From Desemzia sp. RIT 804 (lineage in GTDB: Bacteria > Bacillota > Bacilli > Lactobacillales > Carnobacteriaceae), in assembly GCF_016892605.1 (NCBI RefSeq), contig NZ_JAFEMV010000002.1, forward strand, positions 248,001 through 312,000: a stretch of 64,000 bases of DNA, read 5' to 3'. Within the stretch, counting starts at the first letter, position 1. Each line of letters starts with the position of its first letter. The notes beneath the pieces are model-generated. The model had not been told where the DNA came from, searched no databases, and saw nothing but the letters and a program-made list of their open reading frames with translations. The translations under genes were made by a program, and so were the position numbers. This document shows, piece after piece, positions 56,019-64,000 of this stretch.

Positions 56019-56747
56019 TTAATCCCATAGTCTTTTTTTATCGTTTTGGATCGTGTAGTCTTTTACAATACCATCTTTATTAAAATGTACTCCATGCAAA
56101 ACTCCTCCATACACTGCTCCGCCATCGATTCCAATAAGATCATTTTTAATCCATAAATCAGTCGTCTCATTGTCACCATATAACATCGGAGTAATAGTGT
56201 GTCCAAATACGATTTTTTTGCCTGTCTTATTTTTTTGATCGTAAAATCCTTCGCGAATCCATACGAAATCCTGATTAGACGTTTTTTTCCAGTCTTTCTT
56301 AGATAGGTCGACTCCGCCATGCACAAAAATATAATCTTCCCATTCATAATACAGCAAACAGTTTTCTAAAAACACTTCTAGCCATGGGTAATGGCTCTTG
56401 ATCATACTCGCCATTTCTGTAGCCGAATATTCATCTTCCGCACTTGGATGCAAAAAGGTTTCAATGGTTTTCACCCCACCATTCATTGCATAGAGTGGAT
56501 AATGCTGTTCGGGTTGGCGCAAAAAATTGAGCAGCATTTCTTCATGGTTTCCTCTTAAACAAATAGCTCCTTTTTCTTCTACTAAAGCATTTCCTAACAC
56601 AAAGCACTCTTTAGGATTCTCCCCTCGGTCCCCTAGGTCACCTATCAAAACTAGCTGCTGTGTGTCTTCATCCCAATTGCTGAGCATCTCTTTGAACAAT
56701 GAAATTTCTCCATGAACATCACCTATCGCAAAAATGTTTTGTTTCAT
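56019..56747 (-). CDS. Ser/Thr-type metallophosphatase (PrpE-like)
   Basis: A 242-residue phosphoprotein-phosphatase-fold protein with FAIGDVHGEI, VLIGDLGDRGENP, CLRGNHEEMLL, IFVHGGVDL and KIVFGHTIT. Family members cleave phosphoproteins or bis(5'-nucleosyl) polyphosphates; the actual substrate is unknown. GAGAGG precedes the ATG. Monocistronic, convergent with nothing and flanked by a terminator. Confidence 0.87.
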   Translation of the reverse strand: MKQNIFAIGDVHGEISLFKEMLSNWDEDTQQLVLIGDLGDRGENPKECFVLGNALVEEKGAICLRGNHEEMLLNFLRQPEQHYPLYAMNGGVKTIETFLHPSAEDEYSATEMASMIKSHYPWLEVFLENCLLYYEWEDYIFVHGGVDLSKKDWKKTSNQDFVWIREGFYDQKNKTGKKIVFGHTITPMLYGDNETTDLWIKNDLIGIDGGAVYGGVLHGVHFNKDGIVKDYTIQNDKKRLWD

Positions 56748-56848
56748 ACAGCAACGCCTCTCTTTTTTTTATTATCCTAATTATACAGAAAAATTTTGGA
56801 TACGTTAAAAGTTAGACTCTAATTCTTTCTTAAGTTTCAGCAACAAAA

Positions 56849-56877
56849 TAGACGTCGCTATTTTTTCGCTTTATAAT
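56849..56877 (+). promoter_or_regulatory. Promoter of the yknXYZ-like operon
   Basis: TAGACG and TATAAT are 17 bases apart, about 50 bases before the adaptor gene. The -10 is perfect and the -35 differs from TTGACA at two positions. Confidence 0.6.
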
Positions 56878-56924
56878 AAGAAAGAATATGTACAAATTAT
56901 TAGAATAGTGAGAGGAAGTTTTTT

Positions 56925-57791
56925 ATGAATTGGAAAAAAATTATTGGTATCATAATTGCTGTAGCAGCAATTGCTGTAGTGGGTTATGCTCTTATTTTTG
57001 CAGGCAAGGAAGAGGAAACAATAACCGTCCGTACAGATAAAGTAACAGAAGAAACGATAACGGAGACATTATCTTTGACTGGAATGATAGATCCTAGCCA
57101 AACTCAAGAAGTCTTTGGGCAAGGAAATGTTTCTGATTTACCAGTTGCCGTCAATGATACTGTTGAAGAAGGAGATACTTTGATTTCATTTGATGGAATC
57201 AACATTGATGCAAATTTTTCAGGAACGGTCACAGCTGTCAATGCTGCTGAAGGCGAGCCTGACTTAAGTGCCCAAACTGGAACTCCTTCTGTTATTCTAT
57301 CAGATTTAAATGAATTAGAAGTTGCTGTTCAACTAACTAAAACAGACGCTCCTTTAGTAGAAGTAGACCAAACGGTCACACTAACAAGCGGAGATAAAGC
57401 TTATTCAGGTACTGTTACGCATGTAGACCCGGTAGCTACTGAAACTCCTGGAGCGACTGGAAGTACTCAACTATTAAATGCTGTGATCTCTTTTGATGAA
57501 AATCCAGCAGACTTAATTGCTGGATTTGACATTGATGCAGAAATCACTACAAATACTTCTGAAAATGCCTTAACGATTCCCATCGAAGCGTTAGTTTACA
57601 ACAACGAAAATGAGCCGTTTGTTTACACTGTGGAAAATGATGTCGTACAAAATACCCCTGTAGAAATCGGTATTCAATCTACTACAAAAGTAGAAATTCT
57701 TTCTGGTTTAACAGCTGGCGATACGATTGTTCTTTCACCTAACGAAAATGTGAAAGATGGCATCACTGTAACAACTCAAGACAAAGAATAG
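56925..57791 (+). CDS. Short membrane-fusion adaptor of a YknXYZ/MacAB-type exporter
   Basis: A 288-residue adaptor with an N-terminal membrane anchor (IIGIIIAVAAIAVVGYALIF), a lipoyl/barrel-sandwich domain (QGNVSDLPVAVNDTVEEGDT), a beta-barrel domain (LEVAVQLTKTDAPLVEVDQ) and a membrane-proximal domain. The two lipoyl half-motifs are joined by only a few residues (ISFDGINIDANFSGTVTAV), so the long coiled-coil hairpin seen in MacA/YknX is missing; typical relatives have 350-400 residues. It works with the following ATPase and permease. Confidence 0.82.
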   Translation: MNWKKIIGIIIAVAAIAVVGYALIFAGKEEETITVRTDKVTEETITETLSLTGMIDPSQTQEVFGQGNVSDLPVAVNDTVEEGDTLISFDGINIDANFSGTVTAVNAAEGEPDLSAQTGTPSVILSDLNELEVAVQLTKTDAPLVEVDQTVTLTSGDKAYSGTVTHVDPVATETPGATGSTQLLNAVISFDENPADLIAGFDIDAEITTNTSENALTIPIEALVYNNENEPFVYTVENDVVQNTPVEIGIQSTTKVEILSGLTAGDTIVLSPNENVKDGITVTTQDKE

Positions 57792-57804
57792 AGGGTAGAT
57801 AATA

Positions 57805-58494
57805 TTGATTGAAATTAAAGGGATCACTAAAACGTATCATACAGGCGGAGAATCTTTAACTGCTTTAAATAAAATTGATTTGCGTATTGAAAAAGGCGAG
57901 TTTACTTCTATCATGGGACCAAGCGGCTCTGGAAAATCAACTATGATGAATATTTTAGGGTTACTGGATCGCTTTGATGCTGGTACGTATTTTTTAAATG
58001 GTCAAAACGTAAGTAATTTAACTGATAATGAGAGTGCCCTTGTCCGCAACAAGGAAATTGGGTTTATTTTTCAATCCTTCAACTTAATGCCGCGTATGAC
58101 TATTTTAGAGAATGTTGAACTACCAATGGTTTACGCAAATGTTTCTAAAAAAGAACGTCGTGAAAGAGCATTAAAAGCTTTAGACAGAGTAGGGTTAAGT
58201 GACCGAGTGAAACATCGTCCAAACGAGATTTCTGGAGGTCAAAAACAACGTGTAGCTATCGCGCGTGCCATTGTAAATGAGCCATCTGTTTTAATGGCAG
58301 ATGAACCTACCGGAAATTTAGATTCCAAGACAACATTAGAAATTATGCGTATCTTCCAAGAAATCAATGCTGAGGGAACGACTGTTGTCATGGTCACACA
58401 TGAGCCGGAAGTAGCAGAATATACCAAACGTGTCGTCTTATTTAAAGACGGAGAGATTCAAGATGACCGTAACCAAACTCAAAAAACAATATAG
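57805..58494 (+). CDS. ABC transporter ATP-binding protein (YknY/MacB-ATPase type)
   Basis: A 229-residue ATPase with Walker A MGPSGSGKSTMM, Q-loop IFQSFNLMPRMT, signature ISGGQKQRVAIARA, Walker B VLMADEPTGNLD and the switch VTHEPEVA. This is the MacB/LolD-like group that drives mechanotransmission exporters. The start is TTG with GAGGGTAG upstream. It lies 13 bases after the adaptor gene and 17 before the permease gene. Confidence 0.93.
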   Translation: MIEIKGITKTYHTGGESLTALNKIDLRIEKGEFTSIMGPSGSGKSTMMNILGLLDRFDAGTYFLNGQNVSNLTDNESALVRNKEIGFIFQSFNLMPRMTILENVELPMVYANVSKKERRERALKALDRVGLSDRVKHRPNEISGGQKQRVAIARAIVNEPSVLMADEPTGNLDSKTTLEIMRIFQEINAEGTTVVMVTHEPEVAEYTKRVVLFKDGEIQDDRNQTQKTI

Positions 58495-58511
58495 AAAGGA
58501 GCTGTTACTCT

Positions 58512-59738
58512 TTGAATTTTAGTGAAAACTTTAAAATGGCCATTGATAGCGTCATGGCAAATAAAATGCGCTCCTTTTTGACCATGTTGGGAATCATTAT
58601 CGGTATAGCGGCAGTAATTGCTATTTTAGGTGTCGGGAATGGGGCTACGGATGAAATTACCGGAACTTTCAACAACCTGGGAGCATCAACGATTTCGCTT
58701 TCAGTAACCGATGAAGCTACCGAATCAGAGCCCATTACAGAAAATGATATCGCAGCCTTAAAAGAAGCCATACCAGAGATTGAACGTGTTTCACCAGATA
58801 AAACAGCTATGACTTCTATACAATCAGATTTTGAAAACCGGCAATCCATCATATCTTACGGTACTCCCGATCTTCAATATACCAACCAAATTATGGAAAG
58901 TACCATTGTCAGTGGTCGGTATTTCAATCAAAATGATTATGCAGACGGAAAAAGTGTCATTGTCATCAGTGAAGACACAGCTGCAGCCTTATTCAATGAC
59001 CGTACGGAAGTTCTAGGTGAACAAATCAAGTTGGTTGGAAACTCAGGAAATCAATTAGACCTGACTGTTATCGGAATTGTTGAAGGAACTTTCCAAGATT
59101 TACAAGGTTCATTTGATTTAAGTCAGATGCCTTTGTATGCTGCTATTCCTTTAACAACTATGGAAAAACTGAATCCTACTCTAGGTGGAATCGATAGCTT
59201 GACAATTCAAGTCACAGACAAAGATGCTATTGAATCTGTTTCGACTCAAATCGTGCGTATTCTCGAAACAAGACATGATGCAGTAGGAGAAAACTGGTAC
59301 TCAGCCACGAATTTCTTACAAGCTCTTGATCAAGTCGACCAAGTTTTAAGCTTATTCATTAATTTCATAGCTGCAGTAGCAGGAATTGCTTTGTTGGTTG
59401 GTGGAATTGGTGTTATGAATATTATGCTCGTGTCAGTTACTGAACGTACTAGAGAAATTGGTACACGAAAAGCTTTAGGAGCAACTACTAGAACAATTTT
59501 GGTGCAATTCTTGATGGAATCAGTCATTCTTTGTTTAATTGGTGGAATAATTGGACTGATATTAGGTATCTTACTTGCAACAGGGGTTTCAAATGCCTTG
59601 AATATCGTTCCAAATATCACTATCGGATCAGTTCTATTAGTACTACTCTTCTCCAGTGCAGTAGGAATATTCTTCGGACTATACCCAGCTCGAAAAGCAG
59701 CTAAGTTAGATCCAATAGAAGCATTGAGATATGAATAA
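58512..59738 (+). CDS. MacB-type ABC permease (YknZ-like)
   Basis: A 408-residue permease: a first helix (FLTMLGIIIGIAAVIAILGV), a large extracytoplasmic MacB_PCD domain (about 45-280), and three C-terminal helices of the FtsX type with GIGVMNIMLVSVTERTREIG and a final GLYPARKAAKLDPIEALRY. The start is TTG after AAAGGAG. In B. subtilis the YknWXYZ system protects against the toxin SdpC; here the cargo is unknown (peptide, antibiotic or siderophore-like molecule). Terminator follows. Confidence 0.92.
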   Translation: MNFSENFKMAIDSVMANKMRSFLTMLGIIIGIAAVIAILGVGNGATDEITGTFNNLGASTISLSVTDEATESEPITENDIAALKEAIPEIERVSPDKTAMTSIQSDFENRQSIISYGTPDLQYTNQIMESTIVSGRYFNQNDYADGKSVIVISEDTAAALFNDRTEVLGEQIKLVGNSGNQLDLTVIGIVEGTFQDLQGSFDLSQMPLYAAIPLTTMEKLNPTLGGIDSLTIQVTDKDAIESVSTQIVRILETRHDAVGENWYSATNFLQALDQVDQVLSLFINFIAAVAGIALLVGGIGVMNIMLVSVTERTREIGTRKALGATTRTILVQFLMESVILCLIGGIIGLILGILLATGVSNALNIVPNITIGSVLLVLLFSSAVGIFFGLYPARKAAKLDPIEALRYE

Positions 59739-59765
59739 GTTATAAAGTAAAATTACTCTACTAGG

Positions 59766-59800
59766 GTGCCAGTGTCTGCGTGTTCACTGGCACTTTTTTT
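59766..59800 (+). terminator. Terminator of the yknXYZ-like operon
   Basis: GTGCCAGTG pairs with CACTGGCAC around a nine-base-type loop, followed by TTTTTTT on the plus strand. Confidence 0.9.
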
Positions 59801-59829
59801 GTTGGATATCTGCTAGAAAGCGACTTGGT

Positions 59830-59985
59830 TTTCTTTTGTGTTCCCTATTTGCGTGAATTGACCTCTAAAGGGCACACAAATCATTTTTGCGTGCCCTTTT
59901 CACAACATGCTGCCTTCTAAAGGCACGCAACTTATTTTTATGTGCCATTCCTTAGGAAAAAAAGCTCTTAAAGTAACGCAAATCA
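59830..59985. repeat. Hairpin-cluster repeat family 1, diverged copy C
   Basis: The same alternating box pattern as copies A and B in a diverged form. Hairpins lie at 59867-59900 (AAAGGGCAC pairing with GTGCCCTTT) and 59920-59954 (AAGGCAC pairing with GTGCC-TT), with isolated TTTGTGTTCCC and AAGTAACGCAAA boxes on either side. GGGAAC/GTTCCC of copies A and B has become GGGCAC/GTGCCC, a paired change. It lies between the exporter operon and tcyP, without a gene. Confidence 0.65.
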
Positions 59986-60019
59986 CTCCAGAGTCTTCGT
60001 CAGATAACATTTGCTTACT

Positions 60020-60057
60020 AAAAAAGCCGAGACACCAGTTGGCATCTCAGCTTTTTT
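60020..60057 (-). terminator. Terminator after tcyP
   Basis: AAAAAAGC-GAGA pairs with TCTC-GCTTTTTT, with T-runs on both sides. It starts about 25 bases after the tcyP stop codon. Confidence 0.88.
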
Positions 60058-60080
60058 AATTTTTTTATTCAGCGTTTAGA

Positions 60081-61472
60081 TTACGATTCACTTGTCACAA
60101 CAGCATTGTCGTCATTTAAGACTTCGTCATCTAGTGAGTGGATGAATCTCGATGAAACCACACCAGCTAACATACTATCATTGACATTTAACATTGTACG
60201 AGCCATATCAATAATCGGTTCAACCGAGATCAGTAATCCAACGATAGCAATTGGTAGATCCATAGCACCTAAGACGATCAAAGCAGCAAAAGTTGCTCCT
60301 CCACCTACACCAGCAACACCAAATGAACTGATCGTTACTACTGCAACCAATGTAATAATAAAGGATGGACTAAATACATCGATTCCAACAGTTGGTGCAA
60401 CAATGGTTGCTAACATTGCAGGATAGATACCAGCACAGCCATTTTGACCGATAGATAATCCAAATGATCCAGAAAAGTTAGCTGAAGCACTGTCTACCCC
60501 TAATGCCTTTGTTTGTGTTTCGATATTTAATGGTAATGTACCGGCACTTGAACGAGAAGTGAAAGCAAAACTCAATGCTGGAAAAGCTTTTTTCACATAT
60601 TGCCATGGGTTTACTTTGAAGCCTGATAAAATCAACATGTGAATAATAAACATCACGATAATCGCTGCATAAGAAGCAATCACAAATACCCCTAAGTTTA
60701 CTAACGCATTAAAATCACTTGTAGCCAGCATTTTTGTCATCAAAGCAAAAATTCCGTATGGAGACAAGCGCAATACCAACGTTACAATACGCATAACAAT
60801 TGCATATAAACTGTCCATAATTTTCTTGAAGAAAGAAGCATTTTCAGGGTCTTTTCTAGAAATTCCCAGATAAGCAATTCCTACAAAAGCTGAAAAAATA
60901 ACAACCGCAATGGTACTGGTATCTCTTGAATCAGATAAATCTGCAAATACGTTATTTGGAATAAAGTTAACAATTTGTTCAGGAATAGATAAATCTTCTA
61001 CTTGAGCTGAAGTTTCTGTGATTTGTTCGATACGAGCCGTTTCAGCTTCTCCTTGAACAAATTCAGCTCCGTCTAAGTTAAACAATAAGACACTTCCGAT
61101 ACCAATCAAAGCTGCAATAGCTGTGGTTGCCAACAAAGTCGTCAATACTGATGTACTGATTTTCCCTAGATTTTTGCTGTTTTCAATTTTAGTAAACGCC
61201 CCTATAATAGAGACAAAAATCAATGGCATAATCAACATTTGCAAGAATCTTACGTATCCTTGTCCAACGATATTGATCCAACTGATAGTTTCCGTAGTTA
61301 CCGCTCCGTCAGAACCAAATAATAATTGTATTAAACCACCAAAAACTACCCCTGCTCCTAAACCTGCGAATACACGGGTTGAAAACTTCACGTGTTTTGT
61401 TTGCATTTTCCATAAACCAAACAATACAGTGAGAAATAAGATTAAAACTAAAATAATAGATACTGCTGTCAT
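60081..61472 (-). CDS. tcyP: L-cystine:cation symporter, dicarboxylate/amino acid family
   Basis: A 463-residue symporter with about eight helices and two re-entrant hairpins. The first hairpin tip is FAFTSRSSAGTLPLNIETQT and the second contains GVAGVGGGATFAALIV. Both, and the acidic loop after AEFVQGEAETARIEQI, match TcyP/YhcL cystine importers rather than glutamate carriers. AAAGGGAGG precedes the ATG. A 130-nt leader with three hairpins and a clear promoter lies upstream. Monocistronic. Confidence 0.9.
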   Translation of the reverse strand: MTAVSIILVLILFLTVLFGLWKMQTKHVKFSTRVFAGLGAGVVFGGLIQLLFGSDGAVTTETISWINIVGQGYVRFLQMLIMPLIFVSIIGAFTKIENSKNLGKISTSVLTTLLATTAIAALIGIGSVLLFNLDGAEFVQGEAETARIEQITETSAQVEDLSIPEQIVNFIPNNVFADLSDSRDTSTIAVVIFSAFVGIAYLGISRKDPENASFFKKIMDSLYAIVMRIVTLVLRLSPYGIFALMTKMLATSDFNALVNLGVFVIASYAAIIVMFIIHMLILSGFKVNPWQYVKKAFPALSFAFTSRSSAGTLPLNIETQTKALGVDSASANFSGSFGLSIGQNGCAGIYPAMLATIVAPTVGIDVFSPSFIITLVAVVTISSFGVAGVGGGATFAALIVLGAMDLPIAIVGLLISVEPIIDMARTMLNVNDSMLAGVVSSRFIHSLDDEVLNDDNAVVTSES

Positions 61473-61497
61473 ATAAATCCTCCCTTTAACGGTGCTT

Positions 61498-61602
61498 TCC
61501 TATGACGGGAAAGCGATTTTGTATCATAGGATTAAAGGTCCCAGACTACCTAGTTTTCCGACTGGTAGTCCTAGAATCTGAAAACGCCAAAATTCTAGAG
61601 AC
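61498..61602 (-). ncRNA. Candidate structured 5' leader of tcyP
   Basis: Three successive hairpins are read on the minus strand: CTAGAAT/ATTCTAG (61598-61571), GACTACC/GGTAGTC (61570-61544, directly abutting the first) and TCCTATGA/TCATAGGA (61531-61498), with the short linker GGGACCTTTAA between the second and third. The leader starts just after the promoter and ends about 25 bases before the start codon. I do not recognise it as a known riboswitch; no T-run terminator is present, so any control would be on translation or mRNA stability. Confidence 0.55.
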
Positions 61603-61608
61603 TTATAA

Positions 61609-61637
61609 ATAGTAACTGTTTTATGTGAAAAAAGCAA
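61609..61637 (-). promoter_or_regulatory. tcyP promoter
   Basis: TTGCTT (61637-61632) and TACTAT (61614-61609) are 17 bases apart on the minus strand, placing the transcript start near 61602 and giving a leader of about 130 nt. Confidence 0.6.
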
Positions 61638-61647
61638 CCAAATAACA

Positions 61648-61687
61648 CATTTAGCCCCATTCTTTTTTCACAAAGAATGGGGCTAAG
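61648..61687 (-). terminator. Hairpin after the P-type ATPase gene
   Basis: TTAGCCCCATTCTTT pairs with AAAGAATGGGGCTAA (perfect stem with a short loop) four bases after the stop codon. A good T-run is absent on the minus strand, so termination strength is uncertain. Confidence 0.6.
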
Positions 61688-61690
61688 TAT

Positions 61691-64000
61691 TTATTTACTA
61701 AATTTACGGATAAAGAATTTGATGATTTCTACAATTGGTATAATAGAGAATGATGCGCCTAACACAATTAACCATTGCTCCATATTTAATGTCGTAACAC
61801 TAAACCAACTGTTTAAACCAGGAACTAAAATCACTACTCCAAGAAGGATCGCTGAAGTGAGAATCGCTAAATTAAAGATTTTATTTTTAAATATTCCTAC
61901 TGTGAATAAAGATTTCTCAATCGATTTGACGTTAAAGGCATGGAATAATTGCAATAAACCTAACGTCGCAAACGTCATCGTCAGAGCATCTAAATGAATC
62001 AATTCTTCATTACCAACATGTACAGGATTGTGCGTAGCCCACCAATAAACCATTAGTGTGATCGCGCCTTCCAATATACCTTGATAGATTATACTAGGAA
62101 AAACTCCGTTTGAAAAGAAAGTGGCTTCTTTTCCGCGTGGTTTTTCTTGCATGATATCCTCTTCCGCCGGCTCTAATCCAAGTGCAATAGCTGGGAAAGT
62201 ATCCGTTACTAAATTGATCCACAAGATATGCACAGGTCCAAGTACACTCCACCCTAGTAAAGTGGCAATAAACAATGTGAGCACTTCCCCTAAGTTAGCA
62301 GATAATAGGAATTGAATCGCTTTTTGAATATTGGTAAAAACTTTACGTCCTTCTTCTACGGCAACTACAATAGTAGCAAAGTTATCATCTGCAAGAACCA
62401 TATCACTGGCTCCTTTGGATACTTCAGTCCCAGTGATTCCCATACCCACGCCAATATCTGCTGTGTTTAAAGCAGGAGCATCGTTCACTCCATCCCCCGT
62501 CATAGCTACGATTTTCCCAGCTTTTTGCCATGCTTTTACAATTCTGACTTTATGCTCTGGGGAAACACGAGCATAAACTGAATATTTCTTAACTGATTTA
62601 GCGAATACGTTGTCATCTATTTCGTCTAATTCAGCACCTGTAATAACGGCTTCTTCTTGTCCTTCTTCGATAATGCCTAACCGCTTAGCAATCGCAGTTG
62701 CAGTATCTTTATGGTCTCCGGTAATCATAACCGAACGGATACCTGCTGTCTTAGCCACGCTAATGGAATCTTTGGCTTCTTCTCTTTCAGGATCGATCAT
62801 CCCGACCATTCCAGCATAAATTAAATCAGTCTCAATAGTTTGAGTGTTTACTTCAGAAGGAACAGCACTCACAACTTTATAAGCCATAGCCAGAACTCGT
62901 AATGCTTGAGTTGCCATATCATGATTCGTATCTAAAATAGCTGTTCGGCTTTCATCTGTCAATTGTTGCAACTCACCATTGATGTCTACTTTCGTACATC
63001 TTTTTAGTAATTCATCCGGTGCTCCTTTAGTTGCAATAAAATACATTCCGTCTGCCATTTTGTGAATCGTGGACATTAGTTTACGTTCAGACTCAAAAGG
63101 GACCTCTGCTACACGTGGTTCATTTGCTAAAACTTTTTTGACATCCATTTTTTTGTCTAACGCATATTGGACCAAAGCTGTTTCTGTTGGATCTCCGATC
63201 AATTCTTCTTCGCCCGACATGTTTGTGTCGTTTGCATACGTCATAACTTTCATGACCGGTGAGTCCATTGCTATCTCTTCATTTGCATCTTGTAAAGCTT
63301 TATTGGTATATATTTTTTCTACTGTCATTTGATTCATAGTCAAAGTACCCGTTTTATCTGAACAAATAATATCCGTACTTCCCAATGTTTCCACAGCTGG
63401 TAAGTTTCGAATTAAAGCTTTGCGCTTGGCCATCTTTTGTGTTCCTAGTGACAAAATAATCGTTACAATCGCCGGCAGACCTTCTGGGATAGCGGCAACT
63501 GCTAGAGAAATCGATGTTAACAGCATCTCCACTACTTCTCGACCATTGTAGAGTCCAACCGCGAACATCACAACAGCAATAACGATAATAGCAATCGTTA
63601 AGTATTTTCCCAATCGATTTAAATTATGTTGCAGCGGGGTCATCGTTTCTTCAGAAGAAGCCAACATTGTCGCAATTTTCCCTACTTCTGTAGCCATACC
63701 TGTTCCAACAATAATCCCTTCGCCACGTCCATAAGTAACATTGCTGTTCATAAAAGCCATATTTTTTCGATCACCGATACCGACTTTCTCATCCTCTACC
63801 AATGTCAACTCTTTTTCGACTGGGACCGATTCTCCGGTTAAGGCGGATTCCTCTATTTTTAGAGAAGCATTTTCAAATAAACGCATATCAGCTGGCACCA
63901 CATCACCAGCTTCTAGTAGTACTATGTCTCCAGGAACCAGCTCTTCACTTTTAATATGTACTACAGAACCGTTCCGTCTTACTCGTGCTTCAGGAGAAGA
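61691..64000 (-). CDS. Cation-transporting P-type ATPase, Ca2+ (SERCA/PMCA-like) type, N-terminus beyond right edge
   Basis: The reading frame is open to the window edge, so the N-terminal cytoplasmic domain and first helices are missing; about 769 residues are visible. Landmarks are the actuator region (ALTGESVPVEK), the phosphorylation site ICSDKTGTLTMNQMTVEK, the nucleotide-binding segment FIATKGAPDELL, the hinge TGDGVNDAPALNTADIGVGM and six C-terminal helices. Membrane segments with AAIPEGLPAIVTI and NLGEVLTLFIATLLG, and the cation_ATPase_C domain, fit bacterial Ca2+ pumps such as YloB that export Ca2+ (possibly Mn2+). The true start is not visible. Confidence 0.88.
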   Translation of the reverse strand, partial: SSPEARVRRNGSVVHIKSEELVPGDIVLLEAGDVVPADMRLFENASLKIEESALTGESVPVEKELTLVEDEKVGIGDRKNMAFMNSNVTYGRGEGIIVGTGMATEVGKIATMLASSEETMTPLQHNLNRLGKYLTIAIIVIAVVMFAVGLYNGREVVEMLLTSISLAVAAIPEGLPAIVTIILSLGTQKMAKRKALIRNLPAVETLGSTDIICSDKTGTLTMNQMTVEKIYTNKALQDANEEIAMDSPVMKVMTYANDTNMSGEEELIGDPTETALVQYALDKKMDVKKVLANEPRVAEVPFESERKLMSTIHKMADGMYFIATKGAPDELLKRCTKVDINGELQQLTDESRTAILDTNHDMATQALRVLAMAYKVVSAVPSEVNTQTIETDLIYAGMVGMIDPEREEAKDSISVAKTAGIRSVMITGDHKDTATAIAKRLGIIEEGQEEAVITGAELDEIDDNVFAKSVKKYSVYARVSPEHKVRIVKAWQKAGKIVAMTGDGVNDAPALNTADIGVGMGITGTEVSKGASDMVLADDNFATIVVAVEEGRKVFTNIQKAIQFLLSANLGEVLTLFIATLLGWSVLGPVHILWINLVTDTFPAIALGLEPAEEDIMQEKPRGKEATFFSNGVFPSIIYQGILEGAITLMVYWWATHNPVHVGNEELIHLDALTMTFATLGLLQLFHAFNVKSIEKSLFTVGIFKNKIFNLAILTSAILLGVVILVPGLNSWFSVTTLNMEQWLIVLGASFSIIPIVEIIKFFIRKFSK

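Overview
The window is a low-GC Gram-positive (Bacillota) chromosome segment. The gene content (xylAB/xylR, araBDA/araR of the lactic-acid-bacterium type, catabolite-repression cre sites, a PyrR attenuator, a Nox-type NADH oxidase, TcyP, SprT) and the strong AGGAGG ribosome binding sites point to the order Lactobacillales, most likely a Carnobacterium-like organism. The genus is an inference from remembered protein similarity and was not tested. There is no phage, IS element or CRISPR array.

Region 1 (1-23.4 kb) is a plant-polysaccharide block, almost all on the minus strand. It holds an LplBC/YtcP-type oligosaccharide ABC importer (two permeases and a large binding lipoprotein, no ATPase) in one operon with a ROK sugar kinase, a GH1 beta-glucosidase and a GH31 alpha-xylosidase cut by the left edge. 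Next comes an operon with a GH95 hydrolase, a YesM/YesN two-component system, YesL and a DUF4340-like lipoprotein. Then follow xylAB with divergent xylR, and a GH36 alpha-galactosidase / ROK kinase / SGNH esterase operon. Together these enzymes suit intracellular dismantling of decorated xyloglucan-type oligosaccharides, with xylose passed to XylAB.

Region 2 (23.7-29.5 kb) holds small redox and detoxification genes: two VOC proteins, an aldo/keto reductase, an MsnO8-like luciferase-family oxidoreductase and a decayed paralogue. It also holds two very small putative genes and an AEC-family transporter.

Region 3 (29.5-39.4 kb) is an arabinose regulon. It has araBDA, araR, and a monosaccharide ABC importer operon that ends, unusually, with an orphan PTS EIIB-like protein. 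The araB and importer promoters share one layout: two AraR boxes about 30 bp apart, an ideal 17-bp-spaced promoter, and a cre site just downstream.

Region 4 (39.5-64 kb) is mixed housekeeping and transport: nox, tRNA-Leu(GAG), pyrFE with a PyrR attenuator, an MFS transporter, a pectate-lyase-fold protein, an FMN-reductase/monooxygenase pair with an HxlR regulator, SprT, a frameshifted hydratase, tex, two phosphoesterases, an EgtUV-like importer, a YknXYZ-like exporter with a very short adaptor, tcyP with a three-hairpin leader, and a Ca2+-type P-ATPase cut by the right edge.

The most unusual content is non-coding. One repeat family has 98-99-nt hairpins whose terminal 7-bp stems differ completely between copies yet always pair (42.8 kb, and 52.2-52.5 kb at an exact 124-bp period). 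A second family of roughly 150-200-bp hairpin clusters lies at 19.3, 28.2 and 59.9 kb. The tcyP leader is a third candidate structured RNA.
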